Part shown: positions 1 to 12,769 of the stretch, one piece after another | Position numbering within the stretch: position 1 is the first letter of the stretch | Layout: every line of letters begins with the position of its first letter | The notes under the pieces: model-generated | What the model was told of the DNA's origin: nothing | Seen by the model: only the letters and a program-made list of their open reading frames with translations | The model's database searches: none | NCBI GenBank assembly: GCA_964019155.1 | Contig: OZ025244.1 | Coordinates: 75,042,073 to 75,106,072, forward strand | DNA from: Osedax fenrisi | Lineage: Eukaryota > Annelida > Polychaeta > Sabellida > Siboglinidae | DNA length: 64,000 nucleotides | Reading direction: 5' to 3' | Program-made: the position numbers and the translations under genes

Positions 1-75
1 ACAACCTAGTGATATGTCACTTAACTAATGATTTGCCATGCACCCCTGTTATTACATAACATCTATTGTCTATAG

Positions 76-251
76 GCGCGACGACGATGACATTAACGAC
101 GTAGCAACAATGGGGGGCGTCAACCTTAACGAGGAGTCGGCGGCCATCTTGGCTACGAACTCTGACCTCATATCGGGCAACATGCGCACTTGCGGCTCGG
201 ACCAGTTCTTTTTGAACACTGCCTCCCTGCAACGCAAGATTCATCTCATCT
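76..251 (+). CDS. TAF4: TAF4 exon (histone-fold side of C-terminal domain)
   Basis: Acceptor TTGTCTATAG precedes base 76 and donor GTTAGT follows base 251. The exon enters in phase 2 and leaves in phase 1. It encodes RDDDDINDVATMGGVNLNE and later LATNSDLISG and LQRKIHLI. Its base composition is far more GC-rich than the introns around it. Confidence 0.94.
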
Positions 252-3200
252 GTTAGTAGCGCCAGTGATACATCTAGCGTACACATACGTATTATAAGTG
301 ATTATGTATATTAATATGTATTATCATTAACCCTTTTTGATGTAATGATTTATTACTGACTTGGCTATAAAGATCACATAATTTCGCGCATTTTTTACTT
401 ATTTAGGCGACCTATTAATTTTATTTTAACTCAAACTATTAATAATAAGAATACAAAACTAAATATCATATTAAATATAATTTAGTACTGCATATACTGA
501 TTATATTTATAATTTTAAAAATTCAATTTATATATTTGTTATGTATATTTATATATGTTATTTTACTATAATTGTAAACATAATGTTATTTTATTAATTG
601 AAATATCAATTTAAACTATATATACATATCGTGAACGATGTAGATAATATAAAGAGTTCTAGAATGGGTTTTAATTTTTGAGAAAATAAAACTAGATCAA
701 AAGTTATAATAAATAAACCAAAATGTATATTATAGTTTTTTCTTATATAATTTTGAAAAATATATTTTGTTAAATAGACTTAATATAACTATATATAACT
801 TGTGACCTATTAACTTATATTAACTAATAATTATATATGTTATGGGTAACTATTTGTTATAGGTTTTATCATAGTTTATATTACAACAACTATTATGAAG
901 GTGAATATTTAGTAAAATATAAAAAATAAATTATAATTGAACTTTTTATTGAAAATTATAGATTTAATTAAATGTATTATCAATCTACACAAATATATAT
1001 TTTAATTGAAATATGTATATCTATTGTAATATTTAGATAAACAAATTATCTCTAGAATCATCTTTAATTTATAAATTTATATTCACATACATCAAAAGAT
1101 ATATAAGCATATGACCAATTAACTAATTTTTAAATTTCTAATCGGCCATCATTAAATACTCTAATACACTAACAATTAAAATTACTGGGACTATTTACTA
1201 TGTATTTATTTATGAGTGATTTAACCTATTTGAATATTGAAATATATGTCATACAATTATTTTAGTTTTAGAAGGTTATATGACTTTTTATTCTATTATT
1301 ATAGTTTAAATTTATTATGAAATATTTTTCACATACTTTTAATAATAAATAATAATTAAATTGTACATAAAACTATACTTTTATTGAATTTTTTAGTATT
1401 TACACTAGCGATCATTAAGTTCATAACGTTCATTGATATTTATGTAAACAAATGTCAATTATACAATTTTTAAAATAAGATAAAAAATCGCTAAAACAGC
1501 TTTATTTGTACATTATATTATATAACATTATTTTATTAATTATTATTTTATATATATAATATAATATATCTCATTAAATAAACATATAACAGTATTGTTA
1601 TTTTGATATAATATTAAATATTATATTATTTTGAAATTAATGCATATTTAATTTTGTATGTATATTTAATACATTGCATATTATAAGACATTTAATTAAA
1701 CACATTTAATATATAATTAGCGAGACGCTGCTTCTTTAGCAATGCTATCTCGGCGCGGCTCTGTATTTAAAAGGGTTAAGCACGAGATCACTGGTATTCA
1801 CAGCAACTAGTGGCTATTAGTGAATAGAGCTATGTAAGGTCTGCCACCCTCTATGATCTGTGCGTATGCAGTACAATATTGCATGTATGTTAGGAACAGT
1901 GATGATTAAAAGGGATATTTAAGTACTTCACCCCTCTCTCTCTCATCTTTGATTATAGTTAAATAATATAATCTATGTAAATATTAGTTTAATATCGAAT
2001 ATGTTGTATATCAATATTTCGATGCAAATATTGATATTGATTATAGTAAGTTTATTTGTTTATAGAGTATAAGAGTTCTTTGTAGTATAACAGTCGCAAT
2101 ACCCCTCTAGTAATGTGAACATATAAATACAAATATTGAAGTAAAGTATTTAATTTGAGCTATATCCACGCCTAAATATTTATAATTAATACTATATTTT
2201 AAACATTACATATATAATACATATATTCTAATTTGATATGCACAATCAGCAATCTCTGTGTAGACCTGTATGTATATCTAGTATGTATATCTAGTATGTA
2301 TTTCTCCCCAAATCTGTCTCAGTTATTACAGTACAAGAATCACCATTTCAATGTTTAAAACAATTTTGCAGATATATTTTAATGAGTTTATTAATATTGC
2401 TTTCTTTGTCTGAGCTTAAATTAATGTTATTACTTTTAATATTTATTAGTTTCATAGATTCATCTTTATTTTATAATAAAAAATATTTTAATATTTGTCC
2501 TTTTTTTGTGATAAAATAACATATTTTCAATACTAAATTACTAATTATTTGAATTGTAAAGACATTTTCCAGGGTCACACCATTTCATTCATTTATTTAG
2601 TATATGTAAATAGGAAATTAATGATTTATTCAGTTTGTGTATATTATATATTCATGTATATGATTTATATACATATATAAAGATTATATATTGTATAACA
2701 CAATGAAAGTATAAGTTTGTATTCAAACATGTTTATTTAATTCAATTTTTATGGATAATTGTCTAATACAAGTATATCATCTAGATTTATAATAAAATGT
2801 ATCAATATGTTGTCATACTATCATTTACACAAGCTCTATATATTGAGCTATTTATATCATATTCATATTAAATATAGGTACCTGTAGAGAAATAATTATT
2901 GAATGTCTAAAGTTGATATTTAGTATACAATTATAAATGTCAGTAGAATTACTAAATATAATTGTATAGCGTTTATGAATAATTCACAATATAAAATGTA
3001 TATAATATATTTTATATATTTATATGTACATAATAAAGTAATATATTATATAATTATATAAAAATATTAAAAATAGAAATATTAAATGTATAGAATAAAA
3101 TATTTTGTAGAGTATATAAAAATGAAAAATTAATTTAAATTTATTATAAAATGAATAATATATGTATCCATCTACTTTCTAAGCAGCATACATTGATGTT

Positions 3201-5932
3201 GCAAAGAAACAATATTATATATATGAATACAAATAAACCCCTCAATAAAATAATTGTAAATATTATAAATAAAAGTGAGATACCCAGGACAATACAAAGT
3301 GTGAACATTTATTTGCTTGTTTTGATTAATAATTACTTAAGTTCATTATAAATACAATAACTAAATGTATTAGAACTAGTGACATCTTTATTTGCAGCTA
3401 GTTACTGTTCTACTGGGTTATAGAATCTGTGTATGTATGTGTGTGTGTGTCTACAATAAAGCTTATACCTTCATGTTGTGCATGCTAATCTAATATGTTC
3501 CTATTAAATATAAGTTGACGTGCTATAAAATACAACTATTTTCAATGAATTGATATGTAGTTTATTGTGACTTAGCCTAACTACTCTGACTACTACTATT
3601 TAGTTTACAATACAACACGAAAACTAGCATACATATATATCATTATAATTACGATATTATTTAATTAAGAATAATGTAAATGACGAAAATTGTATCTCTT
3701 ATATTGATTATATTATAAATATGTTGACAAATGTGTTGAATATTTTGAAAATGATCATTATATCATTACTACTGAAATGCTACCACATCACAACTAGGTA
3801 ACCAGAATGGAATATCGGACGTGCCGTCGCTGCAAGTCACACACCTCATCTCTCACGCTGTACAGGAGAAGCTACGAGCCCTCATAGAACGTCTCTCTAA
3901 TCTGTCTGGTCATCGACTCGAACCGGTCAAGGTCAGTATCACCAGACCGCAGTGGTCAGATGGGGGGCTACGATGTATATTAGTGAGGGTGTTGTCGCCA
4001 AGGTTCGAAAAAAAATCGGATTTATTTGATTTTAATCGGATTTTTTTATTTATTTAATCAATTTATTTTATTTAATTCAAATAATATTTAAATTGTAAAA
4101 TAATATAATAAATAGATGTTTAATTAATTATAAAAATTAAATAAATCATTTTTTATAGCCTAGACTTTGAAATTTAAATAACTATTAATGTATATTTAAA
4201 TTTATAAAATTATATATAAATATTAATTATCTATAAAATTAAGTAAAGATATATAAATAAATAGAATTATATTATAATAAAAATGTGATATTGTGAATGT
4301 CTTGAATTATCTAAATTAATGTATACATTATATATTATATGCTGTTGCATAATGCAACATTAAATAATTATTATTTAATTACTTTATTATCTAGAATTAT
4401 ATTCAAATAATTATGCTAACATTATTAATACCCAAGCCCTGCAACTCGGGCTATTTTGTGTAATGTCGATCACGTGGTTACAAATGTAAACAGCGGCCAT
4501 TGAGGATTGTAGATTTGAATTTATTTGAATTATTATAATTATTATATTTGTATTTATTATTTAACATTTTATACACCTTTTATATAACTATAGAATGCCT
4601 AATCATGGCATAATATGCGCTGTATATGGATGTAAACATTATAACACCAATAGGGAATTTCGATTTCACAGATTTCCGCTTGAAAAAAAAATGTATATAA
4701 TAATATAAATTTATTTTAAATAAATATATTAAATTAAAAACTATTTATATATATATATTATATTATTACCTATATTGGACACATATATTTTATTTATAGC
4801 ATAAATAATTAAAATAATATTAGAATAATTACTTTTATATTTTAATAAAATATATTTAATGAGTTATTTAACTTAATAACGTATCATTATGATTATTATA
4901 ATAATAATTATAATAATTCAATTTTTAATTGATAATATATTGTAAACAGGCACACGTATTCAAAACATAATATAATGTATCATAATATGATTAACATATA
5001 CTCTAGTCTTATTTAACAACGCATGCATATGTATATTTCAATCATATTGTACCATTATATATATACTGGGATGCACGAAATGTTATCAGCAAGGGGTCGG
5101 CGAGTGCGGGCGCGCATACAGCTAAAAATAGATTATATGTTTATATTCAGTGAATATTATTCACACATCAATGCATATATATATATATATATATGTCATC
5201 GATATAAAGAATTATATGTGTATACAATGTTACATTGAATGTATTAATCATACACTGCATAATTCACTATTCATACAGTGTATGATACATCTATAGATAC
5301 ACAGAGATTTCTAATTAGAATAAACACCCATATATATATATACAACACCCATGTGTATAACACATATATTTATATATATTTTGTTGACTTGTATTTATTT
5401 AATATTATACTTACTTAAGTGTGTATACTAGTTTATTATTTATTACATAGTATAATATAATATAATAATTGAGATTTATAGTTATATTTTTCATTAGAAC
5501 AACTATCCAATGAGTATTTATATATATATATATATATATATATTTATGTGTGTGTGAGTATTTATGTGTGTGTGAGTATTTGTGTGTGTGCATGTGTGTA
5601 TATATACTATATATTTTATATAAGCTTTATCAATATCGGTAGGCATTGATGCGTGAATATAAACATATAATCTATTTTTAACTGTATACGCTATGCACGA
5701 CATACATAAGGCGTTCGCTGCCCGCCTCAAGTGCTAGTACAATTTTCAAAACTCTTCCCAACTAGTGCAGTAACCTATATATATACTATTTGAAGCAACA
5801 TCTTATGGTAAATAAATATATATATATATATCATCATACTAATCATGGCAAATAGGTTTATCTAAATTTAATAAAGCAATATTTGAAATAATTATTATTT
5901 ACATGGTTTCATAAACTCATGGATATTAACAT

Positions 5933-5963
<31 letters not shown>

Positions 5964-8900
5964 GTATATATATACATGTATATGTTAAATAAAGTGTGAT
6001 TTTCTAATATAATATAATATATAGTTATAATTCAATGTATTCAAAGTATTAATAATTATAATGAAATTGTTTTAAGAAATTAAATATATCTATTGGAAGG
6101 CCATATATAAATTATAAAGGTAATGATATATTTTTTATGTATGACCCCCCACACCTTTTAAAAAGTATCAGAAATAATTTAAAAAATGGTTATATTTTTA
6201 ACGGAAATAAAGTTTCTATGAAAAATATAGAAACATTTTATGAAGAAAAAATTAAATTTAATCTACAATTAGCCACTAAACTACAAAAAAGACATATGGA
6301 GCTTACCACATTTACAAAAATGAGAGTTGATTTAGCTGCACAAACTCTAAGTCAGTCTGTATGTTCTGGTATTAGGACATTAGTCTCTCAAGGCATATTA
6401 CCTAATGAAACATTATATACAGCTGACTTTTGTAGCTTCTTTAATAATATATTTGATATTTGTAATAGTAAATCAGAGTCATCATCTAATATCTATAAAA
6501 ATTCTTTAACAAAATCAAATATACCTTTACAATATTTAAAATCTAGTCTTATAGTATTAGAACATATGGAATATTTAGGTAAACGCTATATAAATAGTTT
6601 ACCTTGTATTCTAGGATGGCGTTAACTATAAATAGTATTATTTGTTTATTTAATGATTTAAATGATAAATATGATTGTAATTATTTGCCACTAAATCATT
6701 GTAATCAAGATGCCGTAGAGAATTTTTTTTCGAGAATAAGATGTCGTGGAGGAAACAGGGATAATCCAAGTGTAGCTGAGTTTTTATCAGACTATAGGGC
6801 TTAAGCCCTATAAATTTAGCACTTGATTCTCTATTTATTCATAGTGAGCAAATTGCCATCTTGATGCAGGACATTTTTTATTAAAATTATCTTCTTTAAA
6901 AATGAATTCTAATATTATAACACCTAGCCCTATAACTGATAATCATTCACTCATTGTAAATTTAATTCCTAATATTGATATTTCAGAAAGTAATATGATT
7001 GTAAATATTTCTCATATAATATGTAAAAATATATATACTAAATTTAAATGTAATAATTGCTATAATATAATATATATGGAATCTACGTCGACATTTCCTG
7101 CTTCTTATTTATATTGTGTTGATAAACTAACTAATGTAAACGATAATTGTATTCCGTCATATTATTTCATTACATTTATTAATTTATTAGAATTATGTTT
7201 TCGAAATAACATTAATGAAATAATTTATAAATCTGATATCGGTATACTTTTTAAAAATATTTTATTACGTTCAACTTTAAATTTTAAATTATGAGATGAA
7301 TGTAATGAAAATAGCGATTCACTTTTTTTTTTCAATTCGGATCAAATATATATTGCGTAAAGAAAATATAAATATAGTTGATGTTATATATAATAGAAAA
7401 TGTAGAAAAATGCTTAAATTAAAACATATATGATATAAATGTGCATACTACATTGTTTTTGTAATTATTTATTTGATATATATATACATTTAAATATAGT
7501 ATAGAAGAGTAGTTAATAGTATACTCAAAAATTTTCTGAAGGAAAGATATAACACTTACGCGAAATCGTGTAATTCGAATTTGTATACAAAATACCCTGG
7601 TGCCACCTATAGCGGGTTACTTTTAGGAACTATGCGTTGTTTATAATGTAAATTCGTATTTAACTATACACTTTTAAAATGTTAAATAATATGCTTTAAA
7701 TAAATATTTATATGATGAAAACTAAGTGTTCATTACTAATATATAGCAAACAAATATGATATTTATGTTTTAAATGCTATAAATATATATTTAGTAAGTA
7801 AAAGTTAATTTATATTGCATGTAATTTAATAGAGCAATGAAAACATTGTTGTATGCAAACAGATCCGAACCTAAATCTATTTCAGTGATTTCGATACTAC
7901 TGCTAGCAGCGGTTGGGGATATTACTAAATTACGTTGCATGCATAGGGAGTGTTATATCTTTGCTTCGCAAAATCTTTGATATACTACTATTCTATTTTA
8001 ATTATTTATAATACATTAATAATATAGATTATATAATATAAGCATATGATATATGGTACATATTTAAATTGATATATTATTTTCATTTCTTTGACTATAT
8101 ATCTAATACATAACATATTTTAAATTTATGAATACTATATTATATAGTATTATATATGAATACTATATTATATAGTCTATATAGGCTAATAGATGTTATT
8201 ATAATAAAGTATAATACAGTTTATACTTATATATTTAATATATCTTAACAAATAATTTGTATTCTTATAAATATTATATAGGCTAATAAAGTGTTTTTAT
8301 AAAACTAGCCTAAATAAATTTAGATTGATATATATATACTATATATGATGAACTATTTATAATTTAATAATGTATATAACTTTAGTTTATATTATTATCC
8401 TGATCAACTTTGTTTGCATAGAATTTCGGTGTGTCTATAATGTCTTGTTATTTAATAATCATTAATAAATATTTAAAATAATGTGTGAAAAACAAAATAT
8501 TGAATAAAAATCTAATTGCCGAAATATCTATCTGACCATTCTTTTTATCATAACTTTTTTATTATTAAATATATCAAAAAAGTAAAATATGAAACTTATA
8601 TTACTTTTTCATCCTCTTTCCAATGGTATTAATAATTGTATTCTAGCTACAAAATAAAAAATCTCATTTCTATACCTATATTTAATATAATATTATATAG
8701 TATATAATAATGAATTATCATTATAATTAAACATACACTATACATTATGGTTTTCTTTATAATATATTTTATATATATGTAATAAATACACTTTATTATA
8801 AATTAATATTAATATATAATAAAACCATACATAGTTATTTTAATGTTATATTCAATGTATATTCCAATATAATGGAAATTATTAATTCTAAGAATATCGG

Positions 8901-11900
8901 ATTATCATGATACATTCCGTAATAATCAAATTGTATCTATTCAATATTATTCATATATATTTTATTCTATAGTACATTATTTATTTAATTATTATTAATA
9001 TAAATACATCTTTATAATTAATAATCATAGTGCATAACATCATTTTAATTTATAAAAAATACAATATAATTTTTAAATTCAAAAATATTTGATATACAAT
9101 CCTCAATGGCGGCTTGTTTACAAATTACATCACGTGATATAGAAAATAGCATTACACCGATTTGCATGTAATTATATCGGAGTTGCAGGGCTTGGATTAA
9201 TACAAGAAATCAAATAAAAACGTTTTTGATAATTTAAATAAATTACTTTATATTAAAATATTTGTACATAAATACAAGCTTTGCAGCTTTATTAACTCCT
9301 AGAGACTCCAATTTATTAATTTTGAATGCACCAATATTTGTTGGATTTTATATAGAAAAAAATAAAATTATATCTTTCATTATATATTTTTCCTTTGATG
9401 TTTATGAATCATAATTGATGATAAATATAGATATATATATATATATATATAATTCTCATTTATTTATATATTAATGATATAACATAGCATCCCATATCCA
9501 TAAGGTCATCATTAATATAATTATTATATTATAAAAATCATGTTCTAATAATTATATAATATACTTTGAAAAATATTGATTTAAATCAAAAAAAATATTA
9601 TTTTTTTAGGCTGATTTAAATCATTCGAACCCTGGTTGTCACAGTCAATTAACAGATTTTATCTTGGCAGAATACAACAATCTATGGACAACATAGTTTC
9701 GTAGAATTAGAGCAGAATGTACGCTGATAAATCGTTGTAGATTATACTTGGGAAGACATGCCCTTAGTCATGTGACCTGATGAGAATATTGTGGGGGAAC
9801 ATGTGACTTTCATGTACACGACTTCTTACATCTATAGCAGTCCAATCTGGCATCTAGATAACCCTCCTCTCATAGTTCATCCTTTCCTTTGTTCCTTCTT
9901 CCATTCTATAGAGATGGGCCTTGAGAGGATACCTGAATGAGACCTAACCACGCCCACATTCACACACTGTAGATGCATAACCACCCCCACATTCACACAC
10001 ACTAGATGTCTAACCACGCCCACATTCACACACAGTAGATGCCTAACCACGCCCACATTCACACACTGTAGATGTCTAACCACGCCCACATTCACACACA
10101 GTTGGTGCCTAACCATGAGATAGCCTGTGAAGTTCGACCTCAACTAAAGTTCCTGGAAGAGTTGGACAAACTGGAACAGAAGCGCCATGAAGAGAATGAG
10201 CGTGAAGTTCTATTACGAGCCGCTAGGTCAAGGTCAAAACAAGATGACCCCGAACAACTTAAACTCAAGGAGAAGGCAAAAGCTGTAAGTCTATATCAAT
10301 ATTCATAATATGCTATAATTATAATGTGTTCAGTAATAATAGTATACTAAACATAATAAGCTACTAATTCACTCTATACTATATTATGTTAAATATTTAT
10401 GAAATCAATCATGAAAGGCATTTTTTCATCAATATTTTTTATCAAACAAATTATTTTATTAAAATATCCAAAGATAATTATTTATAAACAAAATGATGTA
10501 TTATATTTCATTCAAAATTAACTACTCTCCGCGCTCATATATTATAAATATAAGCCCGTAAAAAACTGATTTGAAAGATTAAGTATAATTTATACCTTAT
10601 ACCTACTAATGTAGCTTAGAAAATTAGAGATTGTGATAGGTTTAAATGATATCTACATAATAACAAATATATTGTTATTTCATACTCAATTGAAAAAGTT
10701 ATCTACTAGTTTTTAGTATACCCATACTGTATAATTTAATACACATAAAATAATACCTTAGAAGCTTATATATCTGAACTTTTTTTAAATATTTGTATGC
10801 TATATCTAAAACACAATAGATATTGATTCCTTTGATGAATCTTTATATAATTTTCAGAGTAAATACCTAATATATAGCTAATACAATATTACAATATTTA
10901 ATTGTGTAATATAATTGTAGATACTGTCAGTATGATAATTATGTTTCAACAGGCAAAAAGATATATCTTATATTTGTTTTCAGTAAAAATTTCTAGATAT
11001 ACTTTTTAATATTTTATTATTAATATACGATAATTGTAAGGGCAAATACTTATAGATATTGATATTATCAATGTAATAAACAAAACACAAAATTATTTGT
11101 TAACCAATATCAAAAGCTATCGGTATTCTATTAGCCATCTTAACTCCCTATCTTTAACATGTAACACCCTGAACGCAATGCCTTAATCTAATAGAGCTAT
11201 ACAATGTATTTCTTGATTGACAATGCCTACTGATTGATTGACAGCTACAACAACAAGAACTAGAGGAGATGAGACACCGTGAAGCTAATCTTACCGCTAT
11301 GGCTGCAATAGGAACCAGAAAGAAAGCCTCTCTAAATGATACTACGGTAAGTGGGTTTCTGTATATAACAACTATTATTATTTCATAGACATTAATGTTG
11401 ACATTTAATTATAAATGTATTCCTAATAACACTATTGCAACTACTACGTATATGACAACGTTTTATTTCACATTTTTTACCCTTTATTTGTATTCATTTT
11501 CTACTTCTACTACTGCTACTATAAATTAACTTACCACAATAATAATTTACAGGCAGATTCTGGAGATTTAGGGAGATCAGTTAGTTTTTACATAAATTAT
11601 TTAACTAATTATATAATTTAAATGTAAATGTTTGAATTGATAATAATTTATTCAGATATGTGATATATGTAATCTTCTAAGAGATTCGTAATATACAAAT
11701 AACAGTAGATATTATTAAGAAATGAAAGAAATATTTCTAAACTAAATATTTTATATTTATTCTAATTTTATTAAAATTATTTTAAAACCGTAGTTCAGTT
11801 CATATATACTTGCACACACACCTGCACACATCACTCACACTCATACACACACTATCTACTACCCTTAGGTTCTGAAAGAGAGGGTGAAACGTGTCAGTCT

Positions 11901-11982
11901 CAAAGATCTTCAGTTTATCCTCGAACACGACAAACACTATCGCCAGGGCGCATTCCTCTACCGGTCCTACTTCAAACCTTAG
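76..11982 (+). CDS. TAF4: TAF4, TFIID subunit 4 (3' six exons; 5' end outside window)
   Basis: Joined exons 76-251, 3798-3931, 10102-10284, 11245-11346, 11553-11579 and 11869-11982 give 244 residues ending at TAG. All five junctions are GT-AG and phase-consistent. The product matches the conserved TAF4 C-terminal domain in order: DDINDVATMGGVNLNEES, then LQRKI, then VRPQLKFLEELDKLEQKR, RAARSRSKQDDPEQLKLKEK, ANLTAMAAIG and a closing VSLKDLQFILEHDK. In the family this region carries the second part of the histone fold that pairs with TAF12, and TAF4 is a core scaffold of TFIID in RNA polymerase II initiation. The recognition is by remembered family sequence, not by a search. The N-terminal part (glutamine-rich region, TAFH domain) must lie upstream of base 1. 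Odd points are a 27-base exon and an acceptor buried in a 33-bp tandem array. Confidence 0.95.
252..3797 (+). other. TAF4 intron, no recognisable element
   Basis: A 3.5-kb AT-rich intron. The only GC-richer patch is about 1718-1870; it resembles no RNA gene I can fold or name. No open frame in it is convincing. Confidence 0.8.
3798..3931 (+). CDS. TAF4: TAF4 exon
   Basis: Acceptor ...CAACTAG, donor GTCAGT. It enters completing a TGT codon and leaves in phase 0. It encodes NQNGISDVPSL, THLISHAVQEKLRALIERLS and GHRLEPVK, matching the family segment that follows LQRRI. Confidence 0.95.
4595..4693 (+). pseudogene. THAP zinc-finger exon of the P-like transposase
   Basis: From the ATG at 4595 the frame reads MPNHGIICAVYGC, a short spacer, then FRFHRFPLEKKM. 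The C-x4-C pair and FHRFP are hallmarks of the THAP (C2CH) DNA-binding domain that begins P-element and THAP9 transposases. The rest of the domain would lie in later exons that I cannot find. A TA-rich stretch and a stop follow. Confidence 0.7.
6065..6860 (+). pseudogene. P-element-type transposase, C-terminal half, frameshifted
   Basis: The frame through 6137-6625 contains FMYDPPHLLKSIRNNL, the DPPH catalytic block of P transposases, then MRVDLAAQTLS and LEHMEYLGKRY. It stops at a TAA after LGWR, but the family sequence continues in the next frame as INSIICLFNDL and NQDAVENFFSRIRCRGGNRD (to 6804), a typical P-element signature. A second shift is needed after SDYRA to reach SPINLALDSLF. There are therefore at least two frameshifts in a codon stretch that otherwise looks well preserved. 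Confidence 0.85.
6902..7294 (+). pseudogene. possible C-terminal tail of the P-like transposase
   Basis: A 130-residue open frame, Asn/Ile-rich, with a CKNIYTKFKCNNC cysteine cluster. It follows the broken transposase in the same orientation and probably was its C-terminus, but I recognise no family motif in it. Confidence 0.4.
7501..7999. mobile_element. inverted-repeat element nested in the P-like transposon
   Basis: The left arm ATAGAAGAGTAGT...AAAGATATAACACT (7501-7557) is repeated as an imperfect inverted copy, AGTGTTATATCTTTG...ACTACTATTCTAT (7946-7999). About 390 bp of non-coding sequence lies between, so this looks like a MITE. No clear target duplication is visible. Confidence 0.5.
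9944..10120 (+). repeat. 33-bp minisatellite spanning a TAF4 splice acceptor
   Basis: CACATTCACAC recurs at 9955, 9988, 10021, 10054 and 10087, exactly 33 bp apart. The fifth copy supplies the acceptor CACACACAG (exon from 10102), and the first bases of the exon (GCCTAACCA) are still repeat sequence. Earlier copies carry similar AGs, but reading on from them meets TAG. Confidence 0.9.
10102..10284 (+). CDS. TAF4: TAF4 exon (conserved basic helical region)
   Basis: Phase 0 on both sides, 61 codons, donor GTAAGT. It encodes LVPNHEIACEVRPQLKFLEE and LLRAARSRSKQDDPEQL, one of the most conserved stretches of TAF4. Confidence 0.96.
10285..11244 (+). other. TAF4 intron, nothing seen
   Basis: AT-rich, about 960 bases, with no repeat or frame of note. 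Confidence 0.8.
11245..11346 (+). CDS. TAF4: TAF4 exon
   Basis: Acceptor TTGACAG, donor GTAAGT, phase 0 on both sides, 34 codons. LQQQELEEMRHREANLTAMA and AAIGTRKK match the family. Confidence 0.95.
11553..11579 (+). CDS. TAF4: TAF4 27-base microexon
   Basis: Acceptor TTTACAG and donor GTTAGT bracket nine codons (ADSGDLGRS), phase 0 on both sides. It lies in the variable linker between AAIG and the final helix. It could be skipped without changing frame, so it may be alternative. Confidence 0.7.
11869..11982 (+). CDS. TAF4: TAF4 terminal exon
   Basis: Acceptor CCCTTAG follows a CA-rich tract. The exon encodes VLKERVKRVSLKDLQFILE, then YRSYFKP and TAG. This is the conserved C-terminal helix pair of TAF4, ending where family members end. 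Confidence 0.95.
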   Translation, partial: VLKERVKRVSLKDLQFILEHDKHYRQGAFLYRSYFKP

Positions 11983-12418
11983 CTCCGCCCCCCTCCCTCC
12001 AAGCCCCTCCCCCCCACCTCCAAGCCCCTCCCCCACAGCCGCCGCCACACTATCTGTGATAACAACAACCGATATCAGTACACGATGCCGCCCACAACAA
12101 CACCACAACTGTACATACACATTGAACGTGGTACTGTGTTGTCACCTTCAAGGTCATCATTGCTAGGACACAAGTACACACATACTCTACCGCCACCAAT
12201 TTATTTATTTTTTTACTCGAGATTAAATATAATTCTGTTGCAGCAGCAGCAGCGTTGTTCTGATATCTGGTACAACGTGTACAATGTGTACATACCATGC
12301 AACGTGTACATAAACATCCGTGTGCGCGCGCACGTATATCAATGTCAATTTGTAAATATAACCATTTGAATAGTATACACGGCCTTTACGATAATATGCA
12401 AATAAATTTATCAATTAT
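11983..12418 (+). other. TAF4 3' untranslated region
   Basis: Begins with a C-rich tract containing repeats of CCAAGCCCCTCCCCC (11990-12040) and a CAG triplet run near 12240. The hexamer AATAAA at 12401-12406 is the likely polyadenylation signal. Confidence 0.7.
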
Positions 12419-12518
12419 TTACTGCGAGAGTTTATAATCTTTAAATATTGGTAGTGTTTATCCCATCAGTCTTAACTCTAGATATATATTAATATATATA
12501 TATATATATATTTATTAA

Positions 12519-12768
12519 CTGCCTGTATGGCTCAGTTGGCTAAGGTGTCAGACAAACAAGCTGTAGGATGTGGGTACGAGCCCCGTCCGCACCATTAAAA
12601 TAGGTCTTAAAATATTATTTAGAAGTGATCTTATATAATTGTGTATAAATAAATGATCGGCTCTCGTTAAAACCATGGATGCCTTAACATGAGAGTGGCT
12701 TCGAAGGGACATTAGAGCCATATATGGTTATAAGTGAAAATTCATCTAGGTTCCAGGATGTGATGAAA
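12519..12768 (+). mobile_element. tRNA-derived SINE, copy 1
   Basis: The head reads GCCTGTATGGCTCAGTTGG, an exact A-box (TGGCTCAGTTGG), with a B-box-like GGTACGAGCCC about 40 bases on. The body, from TAGGTCTTAAAAT through GATCGGCTCTCGTTAAAACC to GGATGTGATGAAA, is shared with copies at 22968 and 59471. The copies diverge by a few percent by eye. It inserted beside a TA run. Confidence 0.88.
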
Positions 12769-12769
12769 T

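Larger units (their letters stand above)
4432..9195 (+). mobile_element. P-element-like DNA transposon, decayed
   Basis: The left end CCAAGCCCTGCAACTC at 4432 recurs as an exact inverted copy ending at 9195. Both sides are flanked by the 8-bp direct repeat ATTAATAC (4424-4431 and 9196-9203), the target duplication length known for P elements. About 40 bp of subterminal sequence is also inverted (around 4470-4511 and 9095-9136, both with a TCACGTG core and a ...GCCATTGAGGATTGTA-like stretch). Inside are a THAP-type zinc finger start and the C-terminal half of a P/THAP9-type transposase. The middle of the transposase, including the first catalytic region, is not recognisable, and the frame is broken, so the copy cannot be autonomous. 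Confidence 0.9.
3932..10101 (+). other. TAF4 intron carrying a P-element-like transposon
   Basis: This 6.2-kb intron holds the transposon at 4432-9195 and ends in the 33-bp array at 9944-10120. The rest is AT-rich with short TA runs. Confidence 0.9.

Noticed and set aside
17..286. Minus-strand frame opposite the first TAF4 exon
   Set aside because: Antisense shadow of a well-recognised coding exon.
3151..3351. Small plus-strand frame in a TAF4 intron
   Set aside because: AT-rich composition, no motif, and no splice signals linking it to anything.
9877..10143. Minus-strand frame with VRHLQCVNVGV repeats
   Set aside because: Translation of the 33-bp minisatellite.
12519..12600. Genuine tRNA gene
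   Set aside because: The promoter boxes match, but the head continues into a body shared with two other dispersed copies and lacks a clean acceptor stem, so it is a SINE.
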